Notes: generated by a model from the sequence alone, not told the origin. 64,000 nucleotides of DNA from Apostichopus japonicus (GCF_037975245.1 NC_092565.1:5531999-5595998), one strand, 5' to 3'. Shown: positions 25,135 to 36,811, numbered from the stretch's first letter. Translations and numbers: made by a program.

Positions 25135-26788
25135 CTGAAGGGGACACACAAAAAAAACAAGACAAAGGGGGAAAACACACAAAATGAATTAATGCAATGG
25201 TTATTGTAGTTGTACATTTTGTACTGACTAAGATGTTAAGTCGTCGAGAGGGATGTCTAAGAGGAGGGGTGTCCCCAACCCCCACCCCACGTGAGAAAGC
25301 TTGGTAAAATGGAGGGTTGCTTGTACGCAAACTGGTGCTATTTTTTGCAACTTTTGAAACAATGAAGAATTTTCGTCGACTGTTTAGTTTGTACTGCATG
25401 TACATGATATATATGTTGTACTATATACTGGGATGTTTTGCAATATTCTGTCTGCCAGTGGGGGGGGGGGGTGTAGGGGACGAGAGGGGGGAGGCTGAAC
25501 CGCGCGGTTCCTTTCTAGGGGGATAAACCTGACCTGACATATACGTGATTGCGCCCCTGGTGTATCCGATAAAACGTACATTTCCATGGACAACTATAGG
25601 AACATAATTTCTTACGCATATATTCTTCACACATCAGAAGAATATTTCATATGGATATTTGGCGAGGAAATGATGTGGATAATTGAACGAGGTTCCCATG
25701 ACATATGTACAGTACCTTTATGTTCATCTGCGCAGTTTTCTGGGCTTTCGTCGGATCCGTCCAGACAGTCAACCATAGAATCACAGTAATGGGCCATAGA
25801 GACACACATCCCATCATTAGTCGTGCAGGCAAATTTCTTATCCGACTCTCTAAAGTCCGAACATTTACCTGTAGATTAATTTGAATGAATGTGAAAAATG
25901 TATTTCTGACTTGGCACGTCGGATATATATGTAATGATATACGGGTCTGGAAGAAGTTATAAACATGATTATGTTTATGACTTTACAATATGTAAAATAC
26001 TGTAAGTATTAGTGAATAAAAACACATCTTTGGGCTTTTTAAGCGGTGCTACCCATTCAAACAGTTCTCCTCTTGTTATTTTGAATATTATGTTTATTCA
26101 TCGTATTCCAACCAAGCGGATTATTTTCTGTTATTTAGTTAATACACGTATTTTAAAAGTCCATTTCCATATCCCATGCATGCAGTAAGCTTTTCTGTTC
26201 ATTTGATTTAGTGTACGACTGACTATACATGCATATACAGATTTCTTAACAGTGTGTGTCCTTTGTCTTCCTTATATTGTTTTCTATAGTAGACACGTAT
26301 CTACCTATACCTATATGTGTGTTATGTGACGGGGTGAGTGGGTTGGGGGGGGGGGGTCAGGGGGGTCGTGGAGGCGGTGGGGTAGCAGCCTGAGACCTGA
26401 AAAAGAAGGGCACTTTTTGCACAAGAATTTTTCATTAATTAATTATCCGGAAGAAGGCTGTATAACAAAAAGGCTTTTGAAAAGAAGCCAAAACAAAAAT
26501 TTGTTTTTGACTTTGCTTTTCGTCTGTCGGTTTGTTTGTTTGCTTGTTTGTTTATTTGTATTGTTTGCTTGTATGCAAAATTGTATATGTGTATTGTTTA
26601 CTGAACTGTGCTCATATACGGTAACTTAAAGGACTCATAAATCAGGTGCTCTAATTAAGGATTTCGATAATACACTTTTAAAAAGCCATATATATATACT
26701 CACGATAGAATCTCCGAACACCCCTCTTGGCTGAGCTGAGGGACACGACGGCGAGAAGAAGACAGGTAACTATGGAAACGGCTCTCAT
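24905..26788 (-). CDS. LDLa gene A: secreted protein with two LDLa modules (3 exons)
   Basis: Joining 26704-26788, 25716-25868 and 24905-25134 gives a 468-nt frame encoding 155 residues. Both introns are phase 1, as usual for LDLa modules. Residues 1-20 (MRAVSIVTCLLLAVVSLSSA) form a signal peptide. Module 1, C31-C74, has the six cysteines and CDSMVDC...GSDE calcium-site pattern. Module 2, C82-C130, has CDGDEDC...GSDE but an 18-residue first loop and an extra Cys110, with another Cys146 in the tail. Family knowledge: LDLa modules bind calcium and ligands extracellularly. The exact partner is unknown. There is no transmembrane segment, so it is probably secreted. It is a tandem paralogue of the gene at 31193-32330, with the same exon structure. 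A G-rich tract lies in intron 2. Exons are inferred from splice signals and homology between the two copies. Confidence 0.85.
25459..25492 (+). repeat. G-rich tract within intron 2 of LDLa gene A
   Basis: A G12 run followed by GGGGACG and GGGGGG blocks. Nearby GATTGCGCCCCTGG at about 25549 resembles transposon-end sequence, but no paired terminus was established. Confidence 0.6.
25716..25868 (-). CDS. LDLa gene A exon 2 (module 1)
   Basis: The acceptor is ATCTACAG followed by GTAAATGT. The donor is AAAG followed by GTACTG. The exon is 153 nt, phase 1 at both ends, and encodes one complete six-cysteine LDLa module. Confidence 0.85.
26704..26788 (-). CDS. LDLa gene A exon 1 (signal peptide)
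   Basis: ATG at 26786-26788 is chosen because a clean signal peptide follows. Upstream in-frame sequence is not exon-like. The exon ends TTCTATC followed by GTGAGT, a consensus donor, in phase 1. Confidence 0.85.
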
Positions 26789-27643
26789 GATGATAAACCT
26801 TGATCTGAGATTCACTGCGAACCAAAGTGTCGAAGACAATAGGCTTTTGTTATGAATATACAACTTTGCAGATAACAATTGCAGTAATCTATATGAAAGG
26901 TTCTCACCGGGCGGCCTGCAAGGCAAATCGAGCCCCTAGCGAAAATCTTGCACTTTATCAGGGTATGTGGGTCCTTTATGGCCTAAATAGGTTTGAGCAT
27001 CCCACCGGCCTAGCCTGTTCATTGGTCAATGTATAGGTGCAGTAGTCCTATAGGGAGATTTTTTTCACGTGGTCCTTTGCTTCAAGTTCAACCAATATTT
27101 CTAGCTGGGTATTATAGAAAATTAATTGATAACCCATTCTTTGTAGCAATGAGTGGGGGAGGGGCCGGGGTTACTGTAGAGGAAAATTCTATTAACAAAT
27201 AAAATGCAATTTCTGCCTTATCGTGTTTAGAATTATACATGAACTGAATTTGAAACAAAATGTATATCATTACACTGATCTGTAATATTGTCACAAAATG
27301 AAAATTTGGTATCGGTTTATTTTGAAGTTCCTTATTTCTCTCAATGATGAGTCAATATATTATAGTTTCTGACTGCTGGTATTTCAAACTTGACTATCAT
27401 ACCCGCCTCTCTGACCGGTATTCGAAGACCGGGAACAGAATAAGTAACATGTATACAAAATGAAACAACGAATATTATATATAGTTTTTTCATTTTTTGT
27501 ACTAATTTTTATAATAATTATAATACCGTTAAAACAGTCACTCAAGATTGGTAAGCCTGGATACGAAAATTAAGCCAAGTTCATTATAGCTCACGATGCT
27601 CCATCTATGCCCCCTTACATGGGGACTGTGACTGTCATGGTAA
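26789..27643. other. 5' flank of LDLa gene A and intergenic sequence
   Basis: Probably contains the 5' UTR and promoter. No clear TATA box was identified on the minus strand. Nothing else is supported. Confidence 0.4.
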
Positions 27644-27973
27644 CAGTGGCGGCACCAGCCAAGGCAATCTGAAGTGCGGGGGGGGGGGCTGAAACTAGGG
27701 AGCAAGGCGTGTTTTTTTTTGGGGGGGGGGGGTGAAACAATAACACTGATATGGGGGAGTTTTTCTACAAGTAAAGTGACTTTTAAGGTTAAGGTAATTG
27801 CATTAGTGCACTGGAAGCTGTTTCTAATACAAACGAATAGCTTAGTTCTATATATTTTGGATAAGTAGCAGATCTGATTGGGGGACAATTTGGGGGGGGG
27901 GGGCAAGGGGGATCTCTGGGCGGAAATTTTCCCCTCGTCCCCCTGCCGCCCTCCCCCATTAGCGCCACCACTA
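27644..27973. mobile_element. hAT-like MITE with near-perfect 8-bp target duplication
   Basis: The left end is CAGTGGCGGCACCAG. The right end in reverse complement is TAGTGGTGGCGCTA, matching at 10 of 14 positions. Flanking 8-mers CATGGTAA (27636-27643) and CAAGGTAA (27974-27981) match at seven of eight. The 330-bp element holds three long G runs and no transposase. Confidence 0.7.
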
Positions 27974-29401
27974 CAAGGTAATGACTCGGTGTTTTGTTTA
28001 TAGAGAAATTAGTAACACGATCTCTTGCTTGTAAAGCCAAAAAAATATCTTTTGTACTACGCCATTTATGTAAAGATCTTAGTCGGTACGTCAAAAGAAG
28101 CTAAACGGTAAGTTTTGTGAAATACGATCATAATAGCGAATAGCAAGTAGACTTACCGTCGACATAAAATATATGAAAGATTGGTAATGGCCGCACTCTT
28201 TATCCCTCAGTGTTGCACGATGCATGTGCTATTGGTTGATCGCCGGCTGAGACTTGCTTGAAAGTTCCACTTTGGAATTCAAAATTTGTGAATGTATACG
28301 TGGAACAGACGGTGTGGCAATGTGTCTAAGTGTATTAATCTCTGTACAGGGGTGAGTGGAAACCATGGCACCTTGCTATTGATCGTGCACAATAGACCGT
28401 GTTGGTTCGGTTTTGCGGTTGAGTAAATTTTATGAATAGACCGGTAGTCGGTATCGCTGTAGAATTGAAGGTGATTTATTATTGGTACTGTGCTATCCCC
28501 CATTGAATCGCACTGCAACGTACTTTCATACTAAATTTCCAATGAGTCCGACAAATTGAAATATAACGTTAACCTATTATGTTGTCCTTTTAAACCCAAG
28601 TTGTAGAGAAGTCTTCACTATATTTTATAAGAGTTAACTTAACCCCATCCGCGGGGGGGGGGGGGGGGCGTACAGTACGAACACCAGGGTTGGTTGTATT
28701 TTAGAAATGACTTCCCAGGGGATGGTAGTGCCACGTATACCCCACCCACCATCCACCCCCTTTTCCTCCGATTGGGGTGAAGTCAAAGGAATGATTTTCA
28801 GGCTCCATAGCCAACTATTTTCGTGTTGGTCTTCCTGCTTTCATGTTCGAGATGAAAGAATCTCAGTGTGTATCAGTGCGCATGCTCGCTGTATTTCGAT
28901 TTTGCTTAGCCAAATTCCATGTTACCGGTTTTCATTTGATTTCTCCCCTTTAAAATAGGTGCACTCTGCGCCTAAGGTCGAGGGGGGTAGCACAGTACCA
29001 ATAAGGGATTCCATCCGTACATAACTTGGCTATAGTTTATGTATACTGTCAAGCTGACCGTGTTGGGCATACTACATGGGAACTTCAGTTTACCATATAT
29101 ATAGTAATACTAAACATGTGTATAGTTTTAGGTAGATGACTATCGGGGAAACACAAAAAACTGAGACTAACATTAAGTCAATTGCTCAAATTGTTTACAT
29201 CCACGTCACGATATGGAGAGTAGAGGAAACTTGAAGAAGAGACGGGAGGGGAAAGGGGGGGGGGTGTTAGAGGGAGGAGGCGAGTCTATGAAAACGATAT
29301 GCAGGGGGGGGGTAGGGATTATATCATCGTCAGACGTGCTACAGTCTTGGGACTACGGGTCAATTAAGGGGAACGTGAAATGCGGGACAAACAATGTTTT
29401 C
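27974..29401. other. intergenic stretch
   Basis: Contains a 16-base G run at 28653-28668. A 79-codon frame at 28279-28518 (-) lacks a recognisable domain. Nothing else is supported. Confidence 0.45.
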
Positions 29402-29512
29402 TCATTCATTATCTAAAGGGTAAAGGAAGACTTCAAAAAGGTCAGTGATTTCGATGACGTAATTGTCCCTGTGGCCAGACCTGTCTCCCAACACCCGGCT
29501 TCCTGTAAATGC
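29402..29512 (-). CDS. weak candidate terminal exon
   Basis: A pyrimidine-rich acceptor, CTTCTCTGTCCCAG, precedes a 36-codon frame (AFTGSRVLGDRSGHRDNYVI and so on) ending in TGA at 29402-29404. It is hydrophilic and ordinary in composition, but no upstream exon or known family was found. A second frame after the same acceptor is also open, so this may be chance. Confidence 0.15.
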   Translation of the reverse strand, partial: AFTGSRVLGDRSGHRDNYVIEITDLFEVFLYPLDNE

Positions 29513-29699
29513 CTGGGACAGAGAAGAGTGTATACAACAACGAGGAGCAGTGTCGGGTATTTCGGTGTATTATATTAAGTAACACGTTTATAGTATAAAC
29601 CAATACGGATAGGTATACAACTCGACTGATATCAACCATTTTTGTACTGCCAAACTTCTTCGTAATAATGATGGCACCTTTACTTATCCGTAACGTATT

Positions 29700-29771
29700 A
29701 TATATTTATATAAATATGTATATATAAATGTATATATATATATATAAATATGTATATATATAATAATATAA

Positions 29772-29838
<67 letters not shown>
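29700..29838. repeat. (TA)n microsatellite, interrupted
   Basis: Alternating TA with TAAATA and TGTATA interruptions, becoming pure toward 29838. Confidence 0.95.
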
Positions 29839-29840
<2 letters not shown>

Positions 29841-30200
29841 ACAGAGTTGTTGCACGAGCAGGGAAAAAGAAACATGTTTCAAGTTATTGAAATTGTTATA
29901 CGCTGATAAATGATGATGAATTAATCAAATCTACCGTACCTTGTTTCGTATAAACGACTATCAGGTATTGAAGGGACAGCTGTGGCAAAATAAATTGTTG
30001 TTATAAATGCTTTAAATGTCAAAATTATAAAAGAAGACCACGTGACCCGCTATATGATAAATTCTAATTGAGCAATATGGTTAGCTGGTACGAGATCATT
30101 GTATGATGACGTCATAGGGGTATATAATCAACCTGTGACTGGTTCACAACTCACACCAGCAGCGCAAAGCATGAAAACACAGTAAACTCTGGTAGTTTAA

Positions 30201-30605
30201 AGGCCCGGTCACACTACAGCGATATTTTATCGGAATACTATCCGATTTTCCCGGAGGAATCGAAACTGCCAGTTTTTCGTTCGGGTCTTCTAGCCACAGT
30301 GATAAAGGACCTGATTTGCTATCTGTTGAGCCATTCCGATGTGGAATAGCCCTCTCCTAACTTTTGATATTGACTCCGTTTCCTTTTATCGGAAAGTTAT
30401 CCGATTTCTCTTACGATTTTTATCGTTTTTCGATGTGACGTCACTTCAGAATGTAGTCCGTTCCAGGACCCCTCAGATTTGGAGTAGGTATTCGAATATT
30501 CCACTGAGTTCATTACATTCACTACCATAAACCTCACTCTTCGGCCTAAAATCGGAAAAATCGGACCGTGTTCCGATAAAATCTCGCTGTAGTGTGACCG
30601 GGCCT
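30201..30605. mobile_element. Harbinger-like MITE with TAA target duplication
   Basis: The left end is AGGCCCGGTCACACTACAGC. The right end is its exact complement, so the terminal repeats match over more than 20 bp and extend into ATTTTATCGGAA with one mismatch. TAA flanks both ends (30198-30200 and 30606-30608). A 3-bp TWA duplication is the rule for PIF/Harbinger elements. The 405-bp interior lacks a transposase and repeats ATCGGAA and CCGAT words. Confidence 0.75.
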
Positions 30606-30837
30606 TAATATGCATAATATACGTATATATAAGCCTACATCGTGTGGTGGATTTCCTTCGGCTACTATACGGTACCGTATGTCTCATTTTGTGATCTCTA
30701 TGCTACAGTAATTCATGGCTACATTGCATAAACATTATCTAGTAATCCGCCATGGTTTCAATCATCACTAATGTATATGGCCGAGTTATCCATAAGAAAT
30801 TGCTCACCAGTGACCCTCACGCCATGGAGATATTACA

Positions 30838-31135
30838 ACTAATTGATGGATCACTTACCATTAATCTATTGTGTCTATTAAGCCTAATGGATGGATCACT
30901 TATACCGTTACATTATATGGAATAACAGAAACGAAACGGGTGGCAGAATCCGTAATTTATCGTGAATCAATAATCCCTAATCTATATAAATCAATTATCC
31001 ATAATTCGTACCGTTACATTATCGCAATTCTATCGATCAATAACCCCTAATCAGTATGGACCCTATCAATTACCCCTATCATCTATATGAATCAATTATC
31101 CCTAATCCATATGGATCCCTTATCCCTAACTTCCG
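30838..31135 (+). repeat. degenerate repeat block (ATCAATTATCCCTAATC-like)
   Basis: Related words such as GATGGATCACTTA (twice), ACCGTTACATTAT (twice) and TCAATTATCC/CCCTAATC (many times) recur at irregular spacing. It lies just downstream of LDLa gene B on the minus strand. Confidence 0.55.
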
Positions 31136-31192
31136 TTCGGATGTCAGTATTATCCTTAACCAATGGATAAAAATTAAAAAAAAAACTCTAAT

Positions 31193-31440
31193 CTATAACT
31201 CTCGATTATAGATGGATCTAACGAGCGGCTCTTTACGTTGGCATTGGAAGTCGATAGCGTTTAACATATCGAGTTTGTCTTCATCCCTGCAATCCGATTC
31301 TTTCTCGTCCGATCCATCCGGGCAATCCTCGACATTATCGCACTGTTTACATTCGTCAATACACATTCCATCGTCGCATGTAAATTTTCTCAGGGCTGTT
31401 CCTTCAATCCATTTCCCTTCGTAATCTCTAACGCAGCCAA
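31193..31440 (-). CDS. LDLa gene B exon 3 (module 2 and tail)
   Basis: The acceptor is GTTAAAG followed by TTGGCTGC, a weak pyrimidine tract supported by the alignment to gene A. The frame ends at TAG 31193-31195. The tail (KEPLVRSIYNREL) is longer than in gene A. Confidence 0.8.
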
Positions 31441-32330
31441 CTTTAACGTAAAATTTACAACAACAAAAACTGAAATTAGCAAATGATTAAAACATGTATG
31501 CTATAGTCAAAATATAGGTATCCGAATGTGAGATAGAAGGAGCGGTGAGGAGGGAGTGGGAACGCGGGGGTGGGGGGGGGGGGTGGGGGGCGAATGGTCA
31601 ACAAGATAGTCCAGATGATATTACCGTAACCGTATAGGTCATCGTAATGAATGATTGTGAAAGAATATTATATAATCAGTGTAAAGGAAAAACGTAAAAA
31701 CGGAATTTTTCGACCAATATTTTTTTTATTTTTTATGGAACATCCTTGGTTCTCAATTGAGTGGTGACTTGAACGTTAAAATATGACCCAATCGGAGTTG
31801 ATGATTGGGAAGGGGGGGGGAGGTGGGGGGGGGGGTTATGTTTGAGAGGTATTTACCGCGATGCTCCTCCTCGCAATCCTCTTCATCGGAGCCGCCTTCA
31901 CAGTCTACTACTGAATCGCATCTCTTACGTTTTGGGATGCACATGGTCTTATCTGTCTTACACTGAAACGCCTGGTTCACCGCGTCACCTCCATAAAATT
32001 TGTCATCGCATTTCCCTGGATAAAAGAGAGGATTAGCGGATTAATGGATCATACAATTTTTTCGGAATTTGATTTTGATCTCTGCAGCATATATCATCAC
32101 GATTGAAAAATATAGTTTCAAAATACAACGTTTATAATACCTCTCTTCACAACATGAAATTATTTGAAAAAAAAAAAAAAACACACATTACTCTTATATA
32201 ACTCGATATTAATTATAAGGTTTATTAACAGGAAAAGCTTACTGCACCAACTGCTTGCTCTTGATTGGAACCCGGCGATAACCGTTACTAGAGTACAACA
32301 CAGCAAACCAATAAAGATGACGCGTAACAT
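31193..32330 (-). CDS. LDLa gene B: secreted protein with two LDLa modules (3 exons)
   Basis: Joining 32243-32330, 31857-32015 and 31193-31440 gives 495 nt encoding 164 residues, with phase-1 introns as in gene A. Residues 1-19 (MLRVIFIGLLCCTLVTVIA) form a signal peptide. Module 1, C32-C77, keeps CDSVVDC and GSDE but has Gly70 where the usual DGSDE has Asp. Module 2, C85-C133, has the same 18-residue first loop and added Cys113, with Cys149 in the tail, as gene A. Cys29 (SSWC) is extra, giving an odd mature count of 15, which would allow a disulfide-linked dimer (inference). Both paralogues share a tail helix ending in the pattern A-I-[DE]-[FY]-Q-C-Q-R. Ligand and tissue are unknown. Confidence 0.85.
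31565..31592 (+). repeat. G-rich tract in intron 2 of LDLa gene B
   Basis: GGGGGTGGGGGGGGGGGTGGGGGG is a potential G-quadruplex on the non-template strand of the gene. A second G-rich tract lies at 31811-31835, beside the exon 2 donor. Confidence 0.6.
31857..32015 (-). CDS. LDLa gene B exon 2 (module 1)
   Basis: The acceptor TTTTATCCAG is followed by GGAAATGC. The donor is CGCG followed by GTAAAT. The exon is 159 nt, phase 1 at both ends. Confidence 0.85.
32243..32330 (-). CDS. LDLa gene B exon 1 (signal peptide)
   Basis: ATG at 32328-32330 starts a clean hydrophobic leader. The exon ends GGTGCA followed by GTAAGC, phase 1, which joins to the next exon as W-C-R-K-C. Confidence 0.8.
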
Positions 32331-32517
32331 GGTGGTGATGTGCTGGAATTAGTGCTGGAAAATACAAGAAAAAACATTTAGAGAGTTGGAGGTGTGCACT
32401 TATTTCATATCATAATAATAAATTAAAATAAATAAATAATAAAAACAACAACAACAAAAATAATAATAATAATAGTTATAATTTATATATCTATATCTAT
32501 ATATATATCTATTTATC

Positions 32518-32610
<93 letters not shown>

Positions 32611-33023
32611 TATCTTCTGGTTTTAAACAGTGCCTCCGTCAAATACAGAGTCTTTTTAATATGAACAATGATATTAAAATTCGTTATAGTGTCATAATCT
32701 GCCTAATAATAATTTTAAAAAAAAGAAGATTTATTGGATAAGCTTCATGCATGACAACTTTATTTTTCTTTCACAATAGCTTGTATAAATAAAATAAGTC
32801 TTTGAGGATACCTTCAAGGGCATCAAACTATTACTAAATATATACCCCTACGCAGTCTTGCTTGAATAACTTTACGGAATTTGGGGCTGTGTCTGTGTGG
32901 TGGCGGAACAAATAAGGTAACAACACACTTTGCAAAATAAGCCTTTTAAATTGAACTTCGGGATAAATCTGTGTTAAAGGCGGTATGTCGTTTCACCAAC
33001 AGTTTGGGGTTTAAGGCTTAAAA
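32331..33023. other. 5' flank of LDLa gene B with microsatellite
   Basis: Holds the presumed promoter, an AATAA-rich stretch at 32410-32475 and (TA)n at 32480-32606. Confidence 0.5.
32480..32606. repeat. (TA)n microsatellite
   Basis: Alternating TA with TATC interruptions at the 5' end, then nearly pure. It lies about 150-280 bp upstream of the gene B start codon. Confidence 0.95.
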
Positions 33024-33393
33024 CAGGGGTTCCCCTACTGGGGTGCATGAACCCCCAGAGGGTGCGTGAGTCCATCCCAGGGGTTTTGTGAGACGTTTCT
33101 GAATGTCAAAACTAGAGTACTTTTTGCTGAACTAAAATCTGATATATCTTATAATTTAGTAATGTACATGAGTCGACAAACTCTTTTCGCGTTCCATACG
33201 CATGTTGCCATATAGTAGTACCGTACCGTGCATGTGAAACTTGATCTTTTACGAAGCACTGTTATGCTTATTATAGTATAAAAAGGACTCAGATCGTGTC
33301 TCGAAACCTGAGTTGTTGGTTCGTGGACAACTCTGACATCCACATGGGGTCCGTGTGAGGGGGGGGGGGGGGGGTAAAGTTAGGGAAACCCTG
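33024..33393. mobile_element. hAT-like MITE with 8-bp target duplication
   Basis: The left end is CAGGGGTTCCCCTACTGGGG. The right end in reverse complement is CAGGGTTTCCCTAACTTTAC. Flanking 8-mers GCTTAAAA (33016-33023) and GCTTAAAC (33394-33401) match at seven of eight. The CAGNGGTTCCC terminus is typical of hAT elements. The element is 370 bp with a G16 run near the right end and no transposase. Confidence 0.75.
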
Positions 33394-33414
33394 GCTTAAA
33401 CTGTAGGAACCTCT

Positions 33415-33419
<5 letters not shown>

Positions 33420-33498
<79 letters not shown>
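33420..33498. repeat. (TA)n microsatellite
   Basis: A pure alternating AT tract just beyond the hAT-like MITE. Confidence 0.95.
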
Positions 33499-33501
<3 letters not shown>

Positions 33502-34031
33502 TTTATCGTCTGTCCCGTTATCATTTTTTAAGTGTACAATCTAACAGGAATTGATCACGGGTTTTGATAAACACGTCGGACTAATCAACTACACGTATTA
33601 TTATCTTATATATTATTATCTACATGAATGATACGATTCATATTATTATGATAAGGTATATAAACAAGTTTATACTGCTGCGCATAGTTTAAGAGGAGGA
33701 TATTAGCACAAGAAGTGAATTGAGTTTGCCCCCGAGATTGGAAGTTCACGAACTCTTCAATACTACATTATATGAATGATAACAAATTGTATTATATATA
33801 GGCTAACTGCATGAGTGTGACTTAAAACTAGTGACTCCCAAAGATGTGAATCACACATGAAAACAAAATGGGGACAAAATACGAAATACTTGAAACTATA
33901 TGAAAAGACATAAAAACGTTACGAAACACAAGATAGGACAGATAAATAAATAAGTTAAAAGACAAGTGAGTTATGTTTTCCCCCAAGTTTCATAACAGCA
34001 TTTCAACTTTTGGTTCGTTAAATGTGGGACG
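33499..34031. other. gene-free stretch
   Basis: No supported exon or notable repeat. Confidence 0.5.
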
Positions 34032-35038
<1,007 letters not shown>

Positions 35039-35472
35039 TCAATAACGAGGGCGCTTCAAAAATGACGTCAGCGAGCCACATCGTAAGTTAAACAATTCCC
35101 CCTCGGCATATAAATTGTACACTTGCTCTCGGAGATAGTTCGGACGTTGGGACACAAAGGCCGGAGTGCAAAGCATTTGGTTCTGTATACAGCAGAGGGA
35201 AGGAAGGAGCAGGGAAGGGAAAAACGATATTATGTTATTTATGACGGGAAAAGGTTTCCAGAGAAAAGAGAACGTACAAAAGGCACAAAAGCAGCAGGCC
35301 TGCCCCTCCGTCGCAGAACGGTTACTAGTGTTGACAGTACTAGCATCAGAGTAACTGACAGAGTCGGCCACAGATGCGGTCTGTTTAGCACTGGCTGTAG
35401 GTCTCGTTGTCTCAGTTCCTCCGCTGTGTATTCAGGCTCGAATTGATAGCAGTTAAGTCCAAATGCATCCAT
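35039..35472 (-). pseudogene. frame-broken ORF with YQFEPEYT motif, possibly P2X7-like
   Basis: ATG at 35470-35472 starts MDAFGLNCYQFEPEYTAEEL. The 'YQFEPEYT..EEL' opening resembles the N-terminus of P2X7-like cytoplasmic-domain proteins multiplied in many invertebrates (from memory of the family, not searched). In the same frame the rest is not protein-like. After a one-base shift near 35415 the frame continues as a Thr/Ser/Ala-rich linker and a CCFCAFC cysteine cluster to a stop at 35039. A strong pyrimidine tract ending in TATACAG precedes NQMLCTPAFVSQ at about 35185. It may be a pseudogene or an incompletely modelled gene. Confidence 0.3.
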
Positions 35473-35829
35473 GGGCTCATTTTTTTTCAAAAAATTTCCG
35501 TGTTCGGAAAATGTTTCGGAAGAAAACTATATGACTAAATATTGCTTAGTTATCAAGAACGGCGCGTATATGGCACGCCACATGTGCAATAATTCGATAA
35601 ACCGAGTTTATCGGCGTTAAACTCTGTTTTTCGATCGATAAACTGAGAGAACTGTCATCTGGTCACGTGTTCTTAATGGATGTGTATCGAGGATGAAATG
35701 ATTGCGGAAACGAGACTGCCACACAAAACAGAGAAACAACGATATTTTTAGCATTTTTTCTCTAATATTCATTTCATATGAAAGTCAACATTTCATCGGT
35801 ATTTCAAATCCCTTTTTATTTTAAGAGTG

Positions 35830-36130
35830 CTCTCTTAAAATGAGAGACTGAAATTTCAGTCTAATCGACTGAAATTTCAGTCTAATGATGGATGGGATAA
35901 GGGATCAGACTACTTAGACTGAATTCCAGTCTGAAATGTAAAGACTGAAGGTCAGTCTTAATTAGACTAAATACTCTTCAGTCTAATAGACTGAAAATCA
36001 AACCACTTTAGACTGAACAGTCAGCAGTTTAGACTGATTTATTGCAGCACCAGTCTTAATAAGATTGAATACTTTCAGTCTATAAGACTGATATCAGACT
36101 GAACAGTCGGTCCTTTAGACTGAATTATTA
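35830..36130 (+). repeat. left arm: clustered AGACTGAA/TTCAGTCT repeats
   Basis: More than a dozen copies of the 8-mer and its complement at short, irregular spacing, for example GACTGAAATTTCAGTC twice near 35847-35883. Confidence 0.85.
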
Positions 36131-36708
36131 CACATCACAGCTATACTGTCAATTTTATAAATTGCAAATTCTGGATTGAACAAGCTTTTCTATAGATCCT
36201 CTGTGTTGGCTAAGTGCTGGAATTCTTCAATAAAGATGCAGTTAAGGTCATCAAGACAACATTCAATGATCTGTTAATGCAGGGGAATTTACTGAAAGGT
36301 GCTACTTCATGGAGTGACTTCACCTTCACATCCAATCATGTTAGGCTATAAAGACCAGAAAATCATTGTGACAGTCACACACAAAGTACATTAAAAATGG
36401 TATTCCATCAAGAAATATAATTGTCAATATCCACCGAACAGTAATTTTATTCCCACTAACCCACTTATATATTCTTATATAATTTTTAATATATTAAAAA
36501 AAAACAGAAATCAAAACTACAATATTCTGAGGGATGTTCAACAAAACATGTTATCTTTGCAACAAACGTTCAAATTATAAAGATACTTTACATAACAGTG
36601 ACATATTTTCAGTTCAATATTAATCTGTCAAATTTCTGCTTGAATTGGGCCTGGATCTAAAATGTTCTTTAATTTTTTTGGAAAGGATTAGGTGAGCTGA
36701 GAACAGAT
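36131..36708. other. element interior without recognised coding sequence
   Basis: No exon could be supported. Confidence 0.4.
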
Positions 36709-36811
36709 CAGTGGTGTCGCCAATGGGTGGCCTGGGGAACCCCTCCCCCGAGAAGGAATTCACAAATAGACATATCACCAACCAAGATTCAAATGTCTGG
36801 CAACACCACTG
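36709..36811. mobile_element. 103-bp hAT-like MITE nested in the larger element
   Basis: The left end is CAGTGGTGTCGCCAATGGG. The right end in reverse complement is CAGTGGTGTTGCCAGAC. Flanking 8-mers GAACAGAT and TAACAGAA match at six of eight. Confidence 0.6.
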
